Positions 22,349-30,543 of a stretch of 51,328 bases of DNA are shown here, piece by piece (the first letter of the stretch is position 1; each line of letters starts with the position of its first letter). Made by a program: the position numbers and the translations under genes. Source of the stretch: Acidobacteriota bacterium (GTDB lineage: Bacteria; Acidobacteriota; Blastocatellia; Pyrinomonadales; Pyrinomonadaceae). The notes under the pieces were generated by a model, which saw nothing but the letters and a program-made list of their open reading frames with translations, did no database searches and was not told the origin of the DNA. Where the stretch lies: the NCBI GenBank assembly GCA_003223025.1, contig QHXR01000020.1, positions 13,197-64,524 on the forward strand, given 5' to 3'.

Positions 22349-23806
22349 CGCTTTGTCCTCCAGTTCGAACTCCTTCAGCAATCTTTCAATAACTTTTTCA
22401 GTTCGCACACCACGCGAACCTTTTACCAACACTACATCGCCTTCGCGGATCTCAGCCGCGAGCATGTCACCGGCCACGTCAGAATCCGTCGCGAATTTTG
22501 CATTCGAGAATTTCTGCGTCTCAGCTCCGTGAACGATATCTTCCGCAAGTCCGCGAACGCCGATCAACATATCGATTCCCATCGCGGCGATCGTCTCGCC
22601 GGTCTGACGGTGGATCGCGTGCGCGTTATCGCCAAGCTCGAGCATTTCACCCGCGACAACTATTTTACGTTTTGCAGAAGTCGCTCCGTCGACCAAAGTC
22701 TGCACCATCGAGATCAACGCTGCGGGATTTGAGTTATAGGAATCGTTGATCACGGTGAAGCCTTTCCCGAATCTCAGTATCTCTCCGCGCTGAGGCGGCG
22801 GCTCGACTGTCGCAAGGCTCGACGCGATCTCTTTCGTCGTCATCCCGAACGAGTGTCCCACGGCCGCAGCCGCAAGTGCATTCAACATATTATGTCGACC
22901 GTTTAATGGAAACGCGACTTCCGCCGAACCATTCGGCGTGTGCAATTGAAAGTGCGTATTGCCGAAGTTTTCAAAAACGATGTCGGTAGCTCGAACATCG
23001 GCCGGCGAATCGATCCCGTATGTGATCGTCTCACCTTTCGTCAGCTCGCTCATCGCCAGAACACGCGGGTCGTCGGCATTCAAGACCGCGACTCCGCCAC
23101 TCTTCATTCCTTCGACGAGCTCGGCCTTCGCCTTCGCGACGTTTTCGATCGAGCCGAGATGTTCGACATGAACAGGAAGGACGTTCAGCTCGACGGCAAC
23201 ATCCGGCGGCGTGATACGACAGAGCCTTTGGATCTCATTCATCGGCGTCGACATTCCCATCTCCAAAACGGCCACGTCGTAGCTGCTATCGGCGGCGAGA
23301 TTCAGAACCGTCAGCGGATGCCCAAGACCGTTGTTGTAATTTTTGATATTGCGGAGAACTTTTTTTCCGCTCGACTGTAGAACGTGCGCCGTCAACTCCT
23401 TCGCCGTGGTCTTGCCCGCACTTCCGGTGATCGCGACCACTGGTTTGTTCCATTCGAGATAGATACCGTGAGCCATATCCTGGAGCGCCTTGATCGTATC
23501 GTCCGTGAAGATCAATCGATCTTCGAAATCCCTGAGAATTTCGGAATGCTCCTCGAATCTATCTCGGCGGACGACGCACGCAGTCGCACCTTTTTCGAAT
23601 GCCGACGGGACGAAAGGCGTCGCATCATCGAAATCTCCGTTGAAGCCGTTGTTCTTGTAATCGGGTTGCGACAGCGCAAAAAAGACATCGCCCGCCTTAA
23701 CGTCTCGTGAGTCGATAGCAAAACTCGTGATCTCACGTTCCGGCAGGGCGGGGTTCAATTTCGTCGCCGCGGCGTTCATATATTCAATTACGGTCGAAAG
23801 CTTCAA
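22343..23806 (-). CDS. murF: UDP-MurNAc-tripeptide D-Ala-D-Ala ligase
   Basis: A 487-residue cytoplasmic ligase adding D-Ala-D-Ala to the stem tripeptide. N-terminal FAIDSRDVKAGDVFFAL, the ATP loop AITGSAGKTTAKEL, the central MGMSTPMNEIQRL, and the C-terminal VINDSYNSNPAALISM and LVKGSRGVRTEKVIE are MurF features. It overlaps ftsI by four bases (ATGA), leaving no room for murE, which normally sits here. The stop codon lies in a palindromic element. Confidence 0.96.
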   Translation of the reverse strand: MKLSTVIEYMNAAATKLNPALPEREITSFAIDSRDVKAGDVFFALSQPDYKNNGFNGDFDDATPFVPSAFEKGATACVVRRDRFEEHSEILRDFEDRLIFTDDTIKALQDMAHGIYLEWNKPVVAITGSAGKTTAKELTAHVLQSSGKKVLRNIKNYNNGLGHPLTVLNLAADSSYDVAVLEMGMSTPMNEIQRLCRITPPDVAVELNVLPVHVEHLGSIENVAKAKAELVEGMKSGGVAVLNADDPRVLAMSELTKGETITYGIDSPADVRATDIVFENFGNTHFQLHTPNGSAEVAFPLNGRHNMLNALAAAAVGHSFGMTTKEIASSLATVEPPPQRGEILRFGKGFTVINDSYNSNPAALISMVQTLVDGATSAKRKIVVAGEMLELGDNAHAIHRQTGETIAAMGIDMLIGVRGLAEDIVHGAETQKFSNAKFATDSDVAGDMLAAEIREGDVVLVKGSRGVRTEKVIERLLKEFELEDKAL

Positions 23807-25872
23807 GTTCGATATTCCATCCTTGCCGTTGATGATGACTTGTTCTTTATCTGTCTGTTGGACGGCTCGATCGCCTTCTCCTTTTCATTTGAATTCTTCG
23901 CCTTCGGGTCGCGAGGTTTTGTGGGATTCGGCAACGGTCCTTTTTCGGTAGCCTTCTTTGCCGCGTCAGGCTTTGGCAACGCCGCTTTCGGACGCTCCAC
24001 GTCTCCGTCATTCAATTTCGGCCCGCCGGTTTGCGGAGTCTGCGCCAATGCATCTGCTCCGTCCGCTCCGGGAGTTTCCGGAATGTCTTCGGCCTCGGCG
24101 ACAGTTGAGCTCGACTCGATGTCTCTCGCGACATTCAATTCTGGGAGTATCGTCTGCGCGATCTCGTGGAATGCCGGGGCAGCGGCACCTCCACCATCGC
24201 GTCCACCAAGTTTAGGTTCGTCCATGACGACCGCGATCGTGACTGCAGGATTTTCGGCCGGTGCGAAACCGATGAACGATGACACGTACTTCGATCGATT
24301 GATTCCTTTGATCGCCGGATCGAACTTCCATGCGGTTCCTGTTTTTCCGGCAGACGAATATCCATCAAGCTGCGCTCGTCTACCCGTTCCAGTAAGAACG
24401 ACTTCGCGAAGCATCGAGCGAAGATCACGCGCCGTTTCCCTGCTGACGACCTGTCTGCTTTCGGGTACGGGAAGCGGAGGCGTGGTTTCATCCGATTGTC
24501 GTATTTCTTTGATTAGATGCGGCTGAATTCTGACACCGTCATTCGCTATCGTCGCAAAAGCCGTTGCCATTTGCAAAGCAGACACGCCAATTTCATAACC
24601 GATCGACATCGACGCGAGCGAGTCTCCATTCCAACGATCTATGTTGCGAACAATGCCGCCTGTTTCGGCGGGAAGTTCGATGCCGGTTGGCTTGCCGAAT
24701 CCGAACTTTTGAACGTAGTCGTAGAACGATTCTTTGCCGACGCGCATGCTCGTCTTGATGGCGCAAACGTTGCTCGATTGTGCGAGCGCTTTTTTATAAT
24801 TCACGCGGCCGATCGCATGCGAATCGGTGAACACATGTTTCGCGACCTCTATCTTTCCGCTGCCCGCGTCGATCTCACCGTCGGGTGTTATCAATTTCTT
24901 TTCGAGCGCCGAGCTGTACGTTACAAGCTTGAAGACGGAGCCGGGCGAATAGATGCTCTGAATAACTCCGTTCGGAAGATTCTCCGGTCGAATTTCTTTT
25001 AAGTTGTTCGGATTGTATGTCGGGTAATTCGACAGCGCGAGGATCTCGCCGGTCTTGTTGTCGATGACGACCGCCATTCCCGATTTCGAACCGCTTTCCT
25101 TTACACGGCGCTCGAGCGCCTGATCAGTCGCGAACTGGATCGGCACGCTGATCGTCAGAACGATCTCTTTCGGCGGCTTCTTCTCGGTCACCGTTTCGTC
25201 ATAAACGTTTCCGATCCGATCTCGAATCTGAACTTTGTTGATAATTGCTCCGAAGAGCTCGTCATTCTGCGACTGCTCGATTCCCGCCTGGCCGGTTCCT
25301 TCGGCATTGCTGAAACCGATAACGTGCGCCGCTAATGTTTCATACGGATAAGTTCGCGTTTGATCTTCGCGCCAATGCAAGGCGACAAATTTTGGAGTAT
25401 CCGATTTAGAGAGCTTCGGATCCTCGAGCGCCTTGTTCACAAGCTCCGCTGTCTGTGCGTCGAGCCCTTTCGCGATCGGTACAAATTTTCGCTCGGCTTC
25501 CTTTGCGTCGCTGAGTTGCTTTTCGAGCTTCGACTCGTTGATCTTTAAAACTTTTGCGACTGCTTTCGCGGTCGCTTTGACGTCCTCGAGCTCGGTCGCG
25601 TCAGCAAAGAGCGTCTTAACGTTTACGCTGATCGCCAACGCACGCTCGTTGCGATCATAGATCGTCCCGCGCAACTGACGCGAGCGTTTCCGATTCTCGC
25701 GAACGTCCTCGGCTTTTTCCTTTAGCCATTGAGCCTGCTGAACCTGGAGATTGACCAAGCGGGCGCTGATGCCGCCTATCCACAAAACAAAGACGGCGAT
25801 GATCAGCATGAATCGCGTGAACGCCGTCTGTTTTAGATTTACTTTCTTCTTTCGCTTTGCGGGTTGGCGCAT
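23803..25872 (-). CDS. ftsI: Septal penicillin-binding protein FtsI (PBP3-type transpeptidase)
   Basis: A 689-residue class B PBP that crosslinks septal peptidoglycan as partner of FtsW. One N-terminal membrane helix (about residues 17-36) is followed by the PBP dimer/pedestal domain (RGTIYDRNERALAIS) and the transpeptidase domain: catalytic S312 and K315 in SPGSVFKLV, S366-S367-N368 and K510-T511-G512. After about residue 585 a Pro/Lys/Ala-rich tail of roughly 100 residues, with no PASTA domain, extends the protein beyond the usual length. The ATG is 18 bases after the ftsL-like stop. Confidence 0.95.
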   Translation of the reverse strand: MRQPAKRKKKVNLKQTAFTRFMLIIAVFVLWIGGISARLVNLQVQQAQWLKEKAEDVRENRKRSRQLRGTIYDRNERALAISVNVKTLFADATELEDVKATAKAVAKVLKINESKLEKQLSDAKEAERKFVPIAKGLDAQTAELVNKALEDPKLSKSDTPKFVALHWREDQTRTYPYETLAAHVIGFSNAEGTGQAGIEQSQNDELFGAIINKVQIRDRIGNVYDETVTEKKPPKEIVLTISVPIQFATDQALERRVKESGSKSGMAVVIDNKTGEILALSNYPTYNPNNLKEIRPENLPNGVIQSIYSPGSVFKLVTYSSALEKKLITPDGEIDAGSGKIEVAKHVFTDSHAIGRVNYKKALAQSSNVCAIKTSMRVGKESFYDYVQKFGFGKPTGIELPAETGGIVRNIDRWNGDSLASMSIGYEIGVSALQMATAFATIANDGVRIQPHLIKEIRQSDETTPPLPVPESRQVVSRETARDLRSMLREVVLTGTGRRAQLDGYSSAGKTGTAWKFDPAIKGINRSKYVSSFIGFAPAENPAVTIAVVMDEPKLGGRDGGGAAAPAFHEIAQTILPELNVARDIESSSTVAEAEDIPETPGADGADALAQTPQTGGPKLNDGDVERPKAALPKPDAAKKATEKGPLPNPTKPRDPKAKNSNEKEKAIEPSNRQIKNKSSSTARMEYRT

Positions 25873-25890
25873 GTCGAATTGTTTTTATCG

Positions 25891-26424
25891 TTATCTAAGC
25901 TTTAAGAGTGCGGCGACCTCGGTCTTGTCTTTCTTTTCCTTCCCCGTGTCGGCGATGCGATTACGAACGTCACCGGCGGGCTTCGTCTGAACCGGAGCGG
26001 CCATGACAGTTTTCACAACCGTCTTCGTTTCGGGAGATTTTGTATCGGAGCGCTTTGTCAGCGTCGGTGTTCCGACTTCCGACTTCACGGTCGATTCCTT
26101 GCTCGCTACCTGGATCGCGGCAACTTCCGCATTCTGACGAAGTCCCAACGAGTTTGCTGCTTTTCGAATTGCTAGGGGCGACACCGCGACCTCTCTTGCG
26201 AGGATCAATCTTCTCTTTTCCGTTTCCAGATTCTGGATCTGCTCGCGGAGTTTCGAATTCTTAATGCTGTAATCCATCGAATTGAAATGCTGGCGGGCGG
26301 CAAAGAAGAACCCGGCGGCGACGACACACGCGCACGCGATCACGAGAAGCATGAAGCCCCAAGAAAGTTCACGTGCGGGGACGGAGGATTTTGATCTGGC
26401 GGTGATTGCGGTTGTGTTCTGCAT
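25891..26424 (-). CDS. ftsL: FtsL-like division protein
   Basis: A 177-residue bitopic membrane protein: a short cytoplasmic tail, one membrane helix (about residues 23-46) and a coiled coil (IKNSKLREQIQNLETEKRRL) ending in a conserved-type ISPLAIRKAANSLGL-like segment (here VSPLAIRKAANSLGL). Size, topology and position between rsmH and ftsI identify it as FtsL, which joins FtsB and FtsQ. The C-terminal 80 residues are low-complexity Lys/Thr-rich and longer than in most homologues. FtsL is poorly conserved, so identity rests mainly on context. Confidence 0.82.
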   Translation of the reverse strand: MQNTTAITARSKSSVPARELSWGFMLLVIACACVVAAGFFFAARQHFNSMDYSIKNSKLREQIQNLETEKRRLILAREVAVSPLAIRKAANSLGLRQNAEVAAIQVASKESTVKSEVGTPTLTKRSDTKSPETKTVVKTVMAAPVQTKPAGDVRNRIADTGKEKKDKTEVAALLKLR

Positions 26425-26446
26425 TAGAAATTACTCCGGACCTGAC

Positions 26447-27406
26447 TTACTTCGTATTCAATTTTCTTACTGCTCGTAGCTTTGCGCTTCGCGAACGTGG
26501 GTTCGCGTCGATCTCGTCAAGACCCGGTATGAGAGGCTTCCGGGTGAGGATCTCAACTTCCTTTCTCGATCCGCATACGCATTGCGGAATTCGAGGAGGA
26601 CAAAAACATTTTCCGGACAGTCGCTGAAAGGTCTGTTTGATGATCCTGTCTTCCAATGAGTGGAACGTGATGATCACTAACCTACCGTCCGTTTTCAAAA
26701 GATCGATCGCGTCGACTACAAAATTTTCGAGGATCTCGGTCTCTCGATTGACCGCGATGCGTAGTGCCTGAAAGGTCCGGGTCGCGGGATGTATCTTGTC
26801 TTTCGGGCTCCGCGGAACGCTTCGTTCGACAAGCTTTACGAGCTGCCGCGTGGTTTCGACCGGTTCGCCGGCTTCCCGGCTCGCGACGATTCGTCTTGCT
26901 ATGCGCCGCGACAATCTCTCTTCACCAAACTGATAAATGACGTCGGCGATCTCTTTCTCGCCGAGAGTCGCGAGGAGCTCTGCTGCGGTCGGATCGTCGG
27001 AGGAAGTGTCCATCCGCATATCGAGCGGTGCGTCGAACCTGAAACTGAAACCGCGAGATTCGCTATCGAGTTGAAGCGACGAAACGCCAAGGTCGGCGGT
27101 GATCCCATCAAGTTCGGTGACATCGAGGCTCGCCATGACGCTTTTGATCGCGGAGAAATTCGAGTGTGCGATCATCAGACGGTCGCCGAATTCCTTGAGT
27201 CGTTCTTTCGCGATCTCGATCGCCGCCGGATCCTGATCGAGAGCAACCACCGAATTCGCAGGCGATGCTTCGAGGATCAAACGCGTATGTCCTCCAAGTC
27301 CGAGCGTCGCGTCGACGAAAAGGCCTCCATTCCGTGCATCCAAAAGGTCGAGCGTTTCACCCGGAAGTACGGAGATATGGATGTTCTCGGCGTTCGTTTC
27401 AGGCAT
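26447..27406 (-). CDS. rsmH: 16S rRNA (cytosine1402-N4)-methyltransferase
   Basis: A 319-residue SAM-dependent methyltransferase (MraW) acting on C1402 in the ribosomal decoding centre. Features: HISVLPGETLDLL, the SAM loop FVDATLGLGGHTRLIL, ALDQDP, the RsmH-specific DLGVSSLQLDSESRGFSFR and C-terminal HSLEDRIIKQTFQ. A TTG two codons earlier (27412) could also serve; the ATG at 27406 is preferred. First gene of the division and cell-wall train; mraZ, which usually precedes it, is absent. Confidence 0.96.
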   Translation of the reverse strand: MPETNAENIHISVLPGETLDLLDARNGGLFVDATLGLGGHTRLILEASPANSVVALDQDPAAIEIAKERLKEFGDRLMIAHSNFSAIKSVMASLDVTELDGITADLGVSSLQLDSESRGFSFRFDAPLDMRMDTSSDDPTAAELLATLGEKEIADVIYQFGEERLSRRIARRIVASREAGEPVETTRQLVKLVERSVPRSPKDKIHPATRTFQALRIAVNRETEILENFVVDAIDLLKTDGRLVIITFHSLEDRIIKQTFQRLSGKCFCPPRIPQCVCGSRKEVEILTRKPLIPGLDEIDANPRSRSAKLRAVRKLNTK

Positions 27407-27575
27407 GTTCAAAGAACCGCAGACACAAATTCCCTTTGACGGCCAAAGACCGCTAATCGTAAAGCTAAGATTTATCAGGGATTAGATCGTGAGAAGTCCC
27501 AACCGTCTACAAAGTTTCAGTCCGAAAAATTTGTCAGATCAAGTCCTCTGTTTGAGTATAGGGTTGATGAGCGTG

Positions 27576-27597
27576 AGTGCTTAAAAACTTAAACACT
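27576..27597. promoter_or_regulatory. Hairpin in the rsmH leader
   Basis: AGTGCTTAA and TTAAACACT pair around AAAC with one mismatch. It lies about 55 nt into the predicted leader transcript. It is AT-rich, has no U tract and is not a terminator in either direction; a symmetric operator is possible. Confidence 0.4.
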
Positions 27598-27658
27598 TGG
27601 CTATAACAATTCGGCTTCAAATCGCATCCCGTCGTTGCGTTGCCGAAGACTGATTAGC

Positions 27659-27688
27659 ATATTACGTCCTCTCAAGAATTGTTGTCAA
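27659..27688 (-). promoter_or_regulatory. Sigma70-type promoter of the dcw gene train
   Basis: On the minus strand TTGACA (27688-27683) and TAATAT (27664-27659) are separated by 18 bases: a perfect -35 and a five-of-six -10. The start would be near 27652, about 245 bases upstream of the rsmH ATG. Confidence 0.68.
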
Positions 27689-27811
27689 GACATTATTTTA
27701 TGTTTTGATTAATCACGTGTTTAAATTTGGACGCCGGGCGCAGTGCCTCCGAGAAGCCTCTCTTTCCACTTTCGAACGCCATACGCTAAAGTGTAGAATC
27801 CTTTGCGAAAT

Positions 27812-28609
27812 ATGGAATTTGCGACGATTCAACTGCTAATTTTCGGACTACTTGCGGGCTTGGGAAATATTCTCGGCGGTTTGATCCTGTTCCCGGGCAA
27901 GATCCACACCCGATATAAGCAGAGTCTGAAATATCTGCTCGCCCTCGGAGCCGGGTTTATGCTCGCGGTGACGTTCTTCGAGGTTCTCCCGAAAACGATC
28001 CTTATATGGCAAAAGAGCGGACGCGGCGACGATAATCTCTATCTTCCAATGCTTTTGCTGCTTGTCGGGTATTTGCTGACACAGTTTTTCGAGCACACCA
28101 TCGCTCCGCATTTCCACCTCGGGGAAGAAGTTCACGCCGAAAGCTCGCTCTCGACCTCGTCGGCGTACACGGGCGTCGGCGGTCTTTTGATTCACACTTT
28201 TTTCGACGGCGTCTCCATCGCCGCAGCTTCGCAGATCGATGTCCGCATTGGATTCCTGGTCTTTATCGCTGTCTTTCTACACAAGTTCCCGGAAGGCTTT
28301 ACGATCGCTTCGATGCTGCTGGCCGCGGGAAAGGGATTTCGCGAGGTCCTGATCGCGACATCTGTCATCGGAGCGGCAACGCTCGTCGGCGTGATCGTGT
28401 TTGCATTTATCGGTGCACGATTCGAATCGTCGATCGCCTACGCCCTCCCGCTTGCGAGCGGCGTAACACTCTATGTCGCCGCCAGCGATCTCATTCCCGA
28501 AGTAAATCACCACGGCGGCAAACGTCCGCTGGTTTCGATCTCGGTATTCGCCGGCGTCGCGCTTTTCTTTGTTATTCACCTGCTGGTCCACGAAATTTTG
28601 GGCGGTTAG
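27812..28609 (+). CDS. ZIP family divalent metal transporter
   Basis: A 265-residue membrane protein with about eight helices. The ZIP metal-site helices are clear: HTFFDGVSIAAA in helix 4 and HKFPEGFTIASM in helix 5, with the conserved His, Asp, Pro and Glu residues. A His-containing loop (HTIAPHFHLGEEVHAE) between helices 3 and 4 is the usual metal-sensing segment. The family imports zinc or other divalent cations (ZupT-like); exact specificity is not readable. A TTG nine bases earlier keeps the frame open, but the ATG at 27812 gives the expected N terminus (MEFATIQLLIFG). Confidence 0.88.
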   Translation: MEFATIQLLIFGLLAGLGNILGGLILFPGKIHTRYKQSLKYLLALGAGFMLAVTFFEVLPKTILIWQKSGRGDDNLYLPMLLLLVGYLLTQFFEHTIAPHFHLGEEVHAESSLSTSSAYTGVGGLLIHTFFDGVSIAAASQIDVRIGFLVFIAVFLHKFPEGFTIASMLLAAGKGFREVLIATSVIGAATLVGVIVFAFIGARFESSIAYALPLASGVTLYVAASDLIPEVNHHGGKRPLVSISVFAGVALFFVIHLLVHEILGG

Positions 28610-28680
28610 GTCGCACGTAAAACTTTTTGCAACTAAACCCTAAAAGAGGTCGTTATTAACTGGCGGAGGTGATTTGAGCA

Positions 28681-28890
28681 ATGCGTGAACCGTTAGTCGC
28701 AGGAATACTGAGTCTGTTGATTCCCGGCGTTGGACAAATTTACAACGGCAGAATTCTGATAGGTGTTATCTGGCTGGTAATAACAGGCGTTTCGTGGATC
28801 GGAACGGCGGGCCTGCTAGGTTGGGTAGTTCATCTGATCTCCGCATGGTGTGCTTATAGCTACGCCAAAGACAATCCGATAAGAAGCTAG
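28681..28890 (+). CDS. Small two-helix membrane protein (TM2-like)
   Basis: A 69-residue protein with two membrane segments (about residues 5-20 and 25-50). The motif LLIPGVGQIYNGR matches the P-G-x-G-x-x-Y-x-G turn of TM2-type small membrane proteins. GGAGGTGA lies eight bases before the ATG, a strong ribosome site, and a clear terminator follows, so it is a real monocistronic gene or the end of the ZIP transcript. Function unknown. Confidence 0.8.
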   Translation: MREPLVAGILSLLIPGVGQIYNGRILIGVIWLVITGVSWIGTAGLLGWVVHLISAWCAYSYAKDNPIRS

Positions 28891-28915
28891 AGTTTCTTCA
28901 TACAATCCTCCTTAC

Positions 28916-28946
28916 GCCCGATGTTTACCGGCATCGGGCTTTTTTT
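28916..28946 (+). terminator. Rho-independent terminator
   Basis: GCCCGATG and CATCGGGC form a perfect eight-pair stem around TTTACCGG and are followed by seven T. Confidence 0.92.
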
Positions 28947-29048
28947 GTACTTAGGAAATTCGGGAGAATTCACGTAATATACCCAAGTCATCGGATGTTG
29001 GATGCTGGTTCTTTCTGACCTCCAGTATTCCACTCCGGTTTCGCATTT

Positions 29049-29648
29049 ATGGTTAAAGAGGGATTTCCCTTCGTCATCGTTCCGGCAATACTCGCTCTTA
29101 TTTTCGGATCTCTGCAGCTATGGATATTAGCGGCGGCGTTTGTCGTGCTCGCGTTATTCATGGCGTATTTTTTTCGCGACCCTGCCAGAAAAATCCCGTC
29201 CGATGAAAACATAATCGTCTCCGCCGCCGACGGGCGAGTTACGCGGGTCGATGATCTTGAGAACGGAAAGCTTGTAAGTGTTTTTCTGTCGCCTCTCGAT
29301 GTTCACATCAATCGGGCTCCGATCGCGGGCAAGATCACGAAAGTCGATTATATAAAAGGTAAGAAGATCCCTGCGACGAGTGATCAGGCGAGTCTGGTGA
29401 ATGAACGGAACTCGATCACGATCACCGGTGAGAAGCTGACCGTCGTGTGCACACAGATCGCCGGCATCGTTGCTCGGCGCATCGTCTGCTGGAACAAGGA
29501 AGGTGACGATCTAACGATCGGGCAAAAGTATGGCTTGATAAAATTCAGTTCGCGGACTGACCTGCTCATGCCAAAGGAAGTCGAGATTCGAGTATCCGTC
29601 GGCGATCGCGTCGTCGGAGGCGAAACGATAATCGCCAGGCTGCCGTAA
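29049..29648 (+). CDS. psd: Phosphatidylserine decarboxylase, short form
   Basis: A 199-residue pyruvoyl-type decarboxylase that makes phosphatidylethanolamine from phosphatidylserine. Two N-terminal membrane segments (about residues 5-40), then FFRDPARKIP, SAADGRVTRVDD, VFLSPLDVHINRAPIAG (conserved Asp-Val-His) and the C-terminal self-cleavage region. In the short-form family the precursor is cut at Gly-Ser to create the pyruvoyl group; here the pair reads Ser-Ser in IKFSSRTDLLMP (codons AGT TCG at about 29548-29553). Four bases separate it from pssA, so the two form an operon making PE. Confidence 0.88.
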   Translation: MVKEGFPFVIVPAILALIFGSLQLWILAAAFVVLALFMAYFFRDPARKIPSDENIIVSAADGRVTRVDDLENGKLVSVFLSPLDVHINRAPIAGKITKVDYIKGKKIPATSDQASLVNERNSITITGEKLTVVCTQIAGIVARRIVCWNKEGDDLTIGQKYGLIKFSSRTDLLMPKEVEIRVSVGDRVVGGETIIARLP

Positions 29649-29652
29649 GTCT

Positions 29653-30537
29653 ATGGAAACCGAAGAAAAGAAAACGGTCCATCGCGGGATCAAGAAAGGT
29701 TTATATGTGATCCCTACGGCTTTCACCGCTGCGAACGTAGCGATGGGATTCCTGGCCGTGCTCTATTCGATCCGCGGTTTCCAGATCGTTATTACCGATC
29801 CTGCGGGTGCGGCCGGCTATTTCGATTACGCCGCGGTTGCGATCGGACTCGCAATTCTTTTCGACACACTCGACGGCCGCGTCGCGAGGATGACGAAGAC
29901 AGCGACCGAGATCGGCGTTCAATTCGATTCCCTCGCGGACGTCCTGACGTTCGGCATCGCACCGATCGCATTGATCTACAGTTGGGCGATCGGAGCGTCG
30001 TTCAACGAGCACAGCTCCGAACATGCACTCGGCGTTTTTCTTCTCTTCATGTATCTCATGTGCGGAGCATTTCGTCTGGCTCGTTTCAACCTTCAAGCGA
30101 CGCGACCGCGCGTTTTGCAGGAAGGCACACCGAAAGTAGATAAGAAGAATTTCGTCGGTCTCCCGATACCGCCCGCCGCCGGACTGATGGCGTCGCTCGT
30201 GCATTTCTCACCATATCCGCTGAGCTTTCACGGCGAAGGCTTCGCGCGATTTTACGCTTATCTCGTAATGATATTGATCGCGGTGCTCGGGATACTAATG
30301 GTGAGCACGCTGCGTTATTCCAGTATGAAGACGGTCGGAACGGGCCGACGCAATCTTTATATCGTGCTGATCATCGCCGCGGTCGGAATGCTGATGTGGC
30401 TTTATTCAAGGTATGTTCTGCTGATCCTGTCGGTGGGGTACGTTTCGCACGGGATCCTCTGGTACATTCTCAGTTCCCTCCAACCGCGCAGCTCCCAGCC
30501 AAAAGAAGATCGCGTTTCCGAGATCACCGAAAACTAG
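29653..30537 (+). CDS. pssA: CDP-diacylglycerol-serine O-phosphatidyltransferase
   Basis: A 294-residue membrane enzyme with about eight helices. It carries the CDP-alcohol phosphotransferase signature DGRVARMTKTATEIGVQFDS, continuing LADV, that is D-G-x2-A-R-x8-G-x3-D-x3-D, which binds metal and CDP. Pairing with psd directly upstream supports phosphatidylserine synthase rather than PgsA. The C-terminal tail (about 20 residues) is hydrophilic. It converges with the O-antigen-ligase-like gene, leaving six bases between stops. Confidence 0.92.
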   Translation: METEEKKTVHRGIKKGLYVIPTAFTAANVAMGFLAVLYSIRGFQIVITDPAGAAGYFDYAAVAIGLAILFDTLDGRVARMTKTATEIGVQFDSLADVLTFGIAPIALIYSWAIGASFNEHSSEHALGVFLLFMYLMCGAFRLARFNLQATRPRVLQEGTPKVDKKNFVGLPIPPAAGLMASLVHFSPYPLSFHGEGFARFYAYLVMILIAVLGILMVSTLRYSSMKTVGTGRRNLYIVLIIAAVGMLMWLYSRYVLLILSVGYVSHGILWYILSSLQPRSSQPKEDRVSEITEN

Positions 30538-30543
30538 ATCAGT

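Larger units (their letters stand above)
27407..27811. other. Divergent intergenic region with long dcw leader
   Basis: This 405-base gap between rsmH (minus) and the ZIP transporter (plus) holds no credible gene. On the minus side it carries the promoter at 27659-27688 and a leader of about 245 nt with a hairpin at 27576-27597. Only one TTGGGAC (27495-27501 on the minus strand) resembles an MraZ box, with no repeat partner. On the plus side a weak TTCGAA-17-TAGAAT (27771-27799) could drive the ZIP gene with a very short leader. Confidence 0.6.

Noticed and set aside
27407-27652. MraZ operator or a missing mraZ gene upstream of rsmH
   Set aside because: Only one TTGGGAC word is found, without spaced repeats, and no reading frame resembling MraZ exists.
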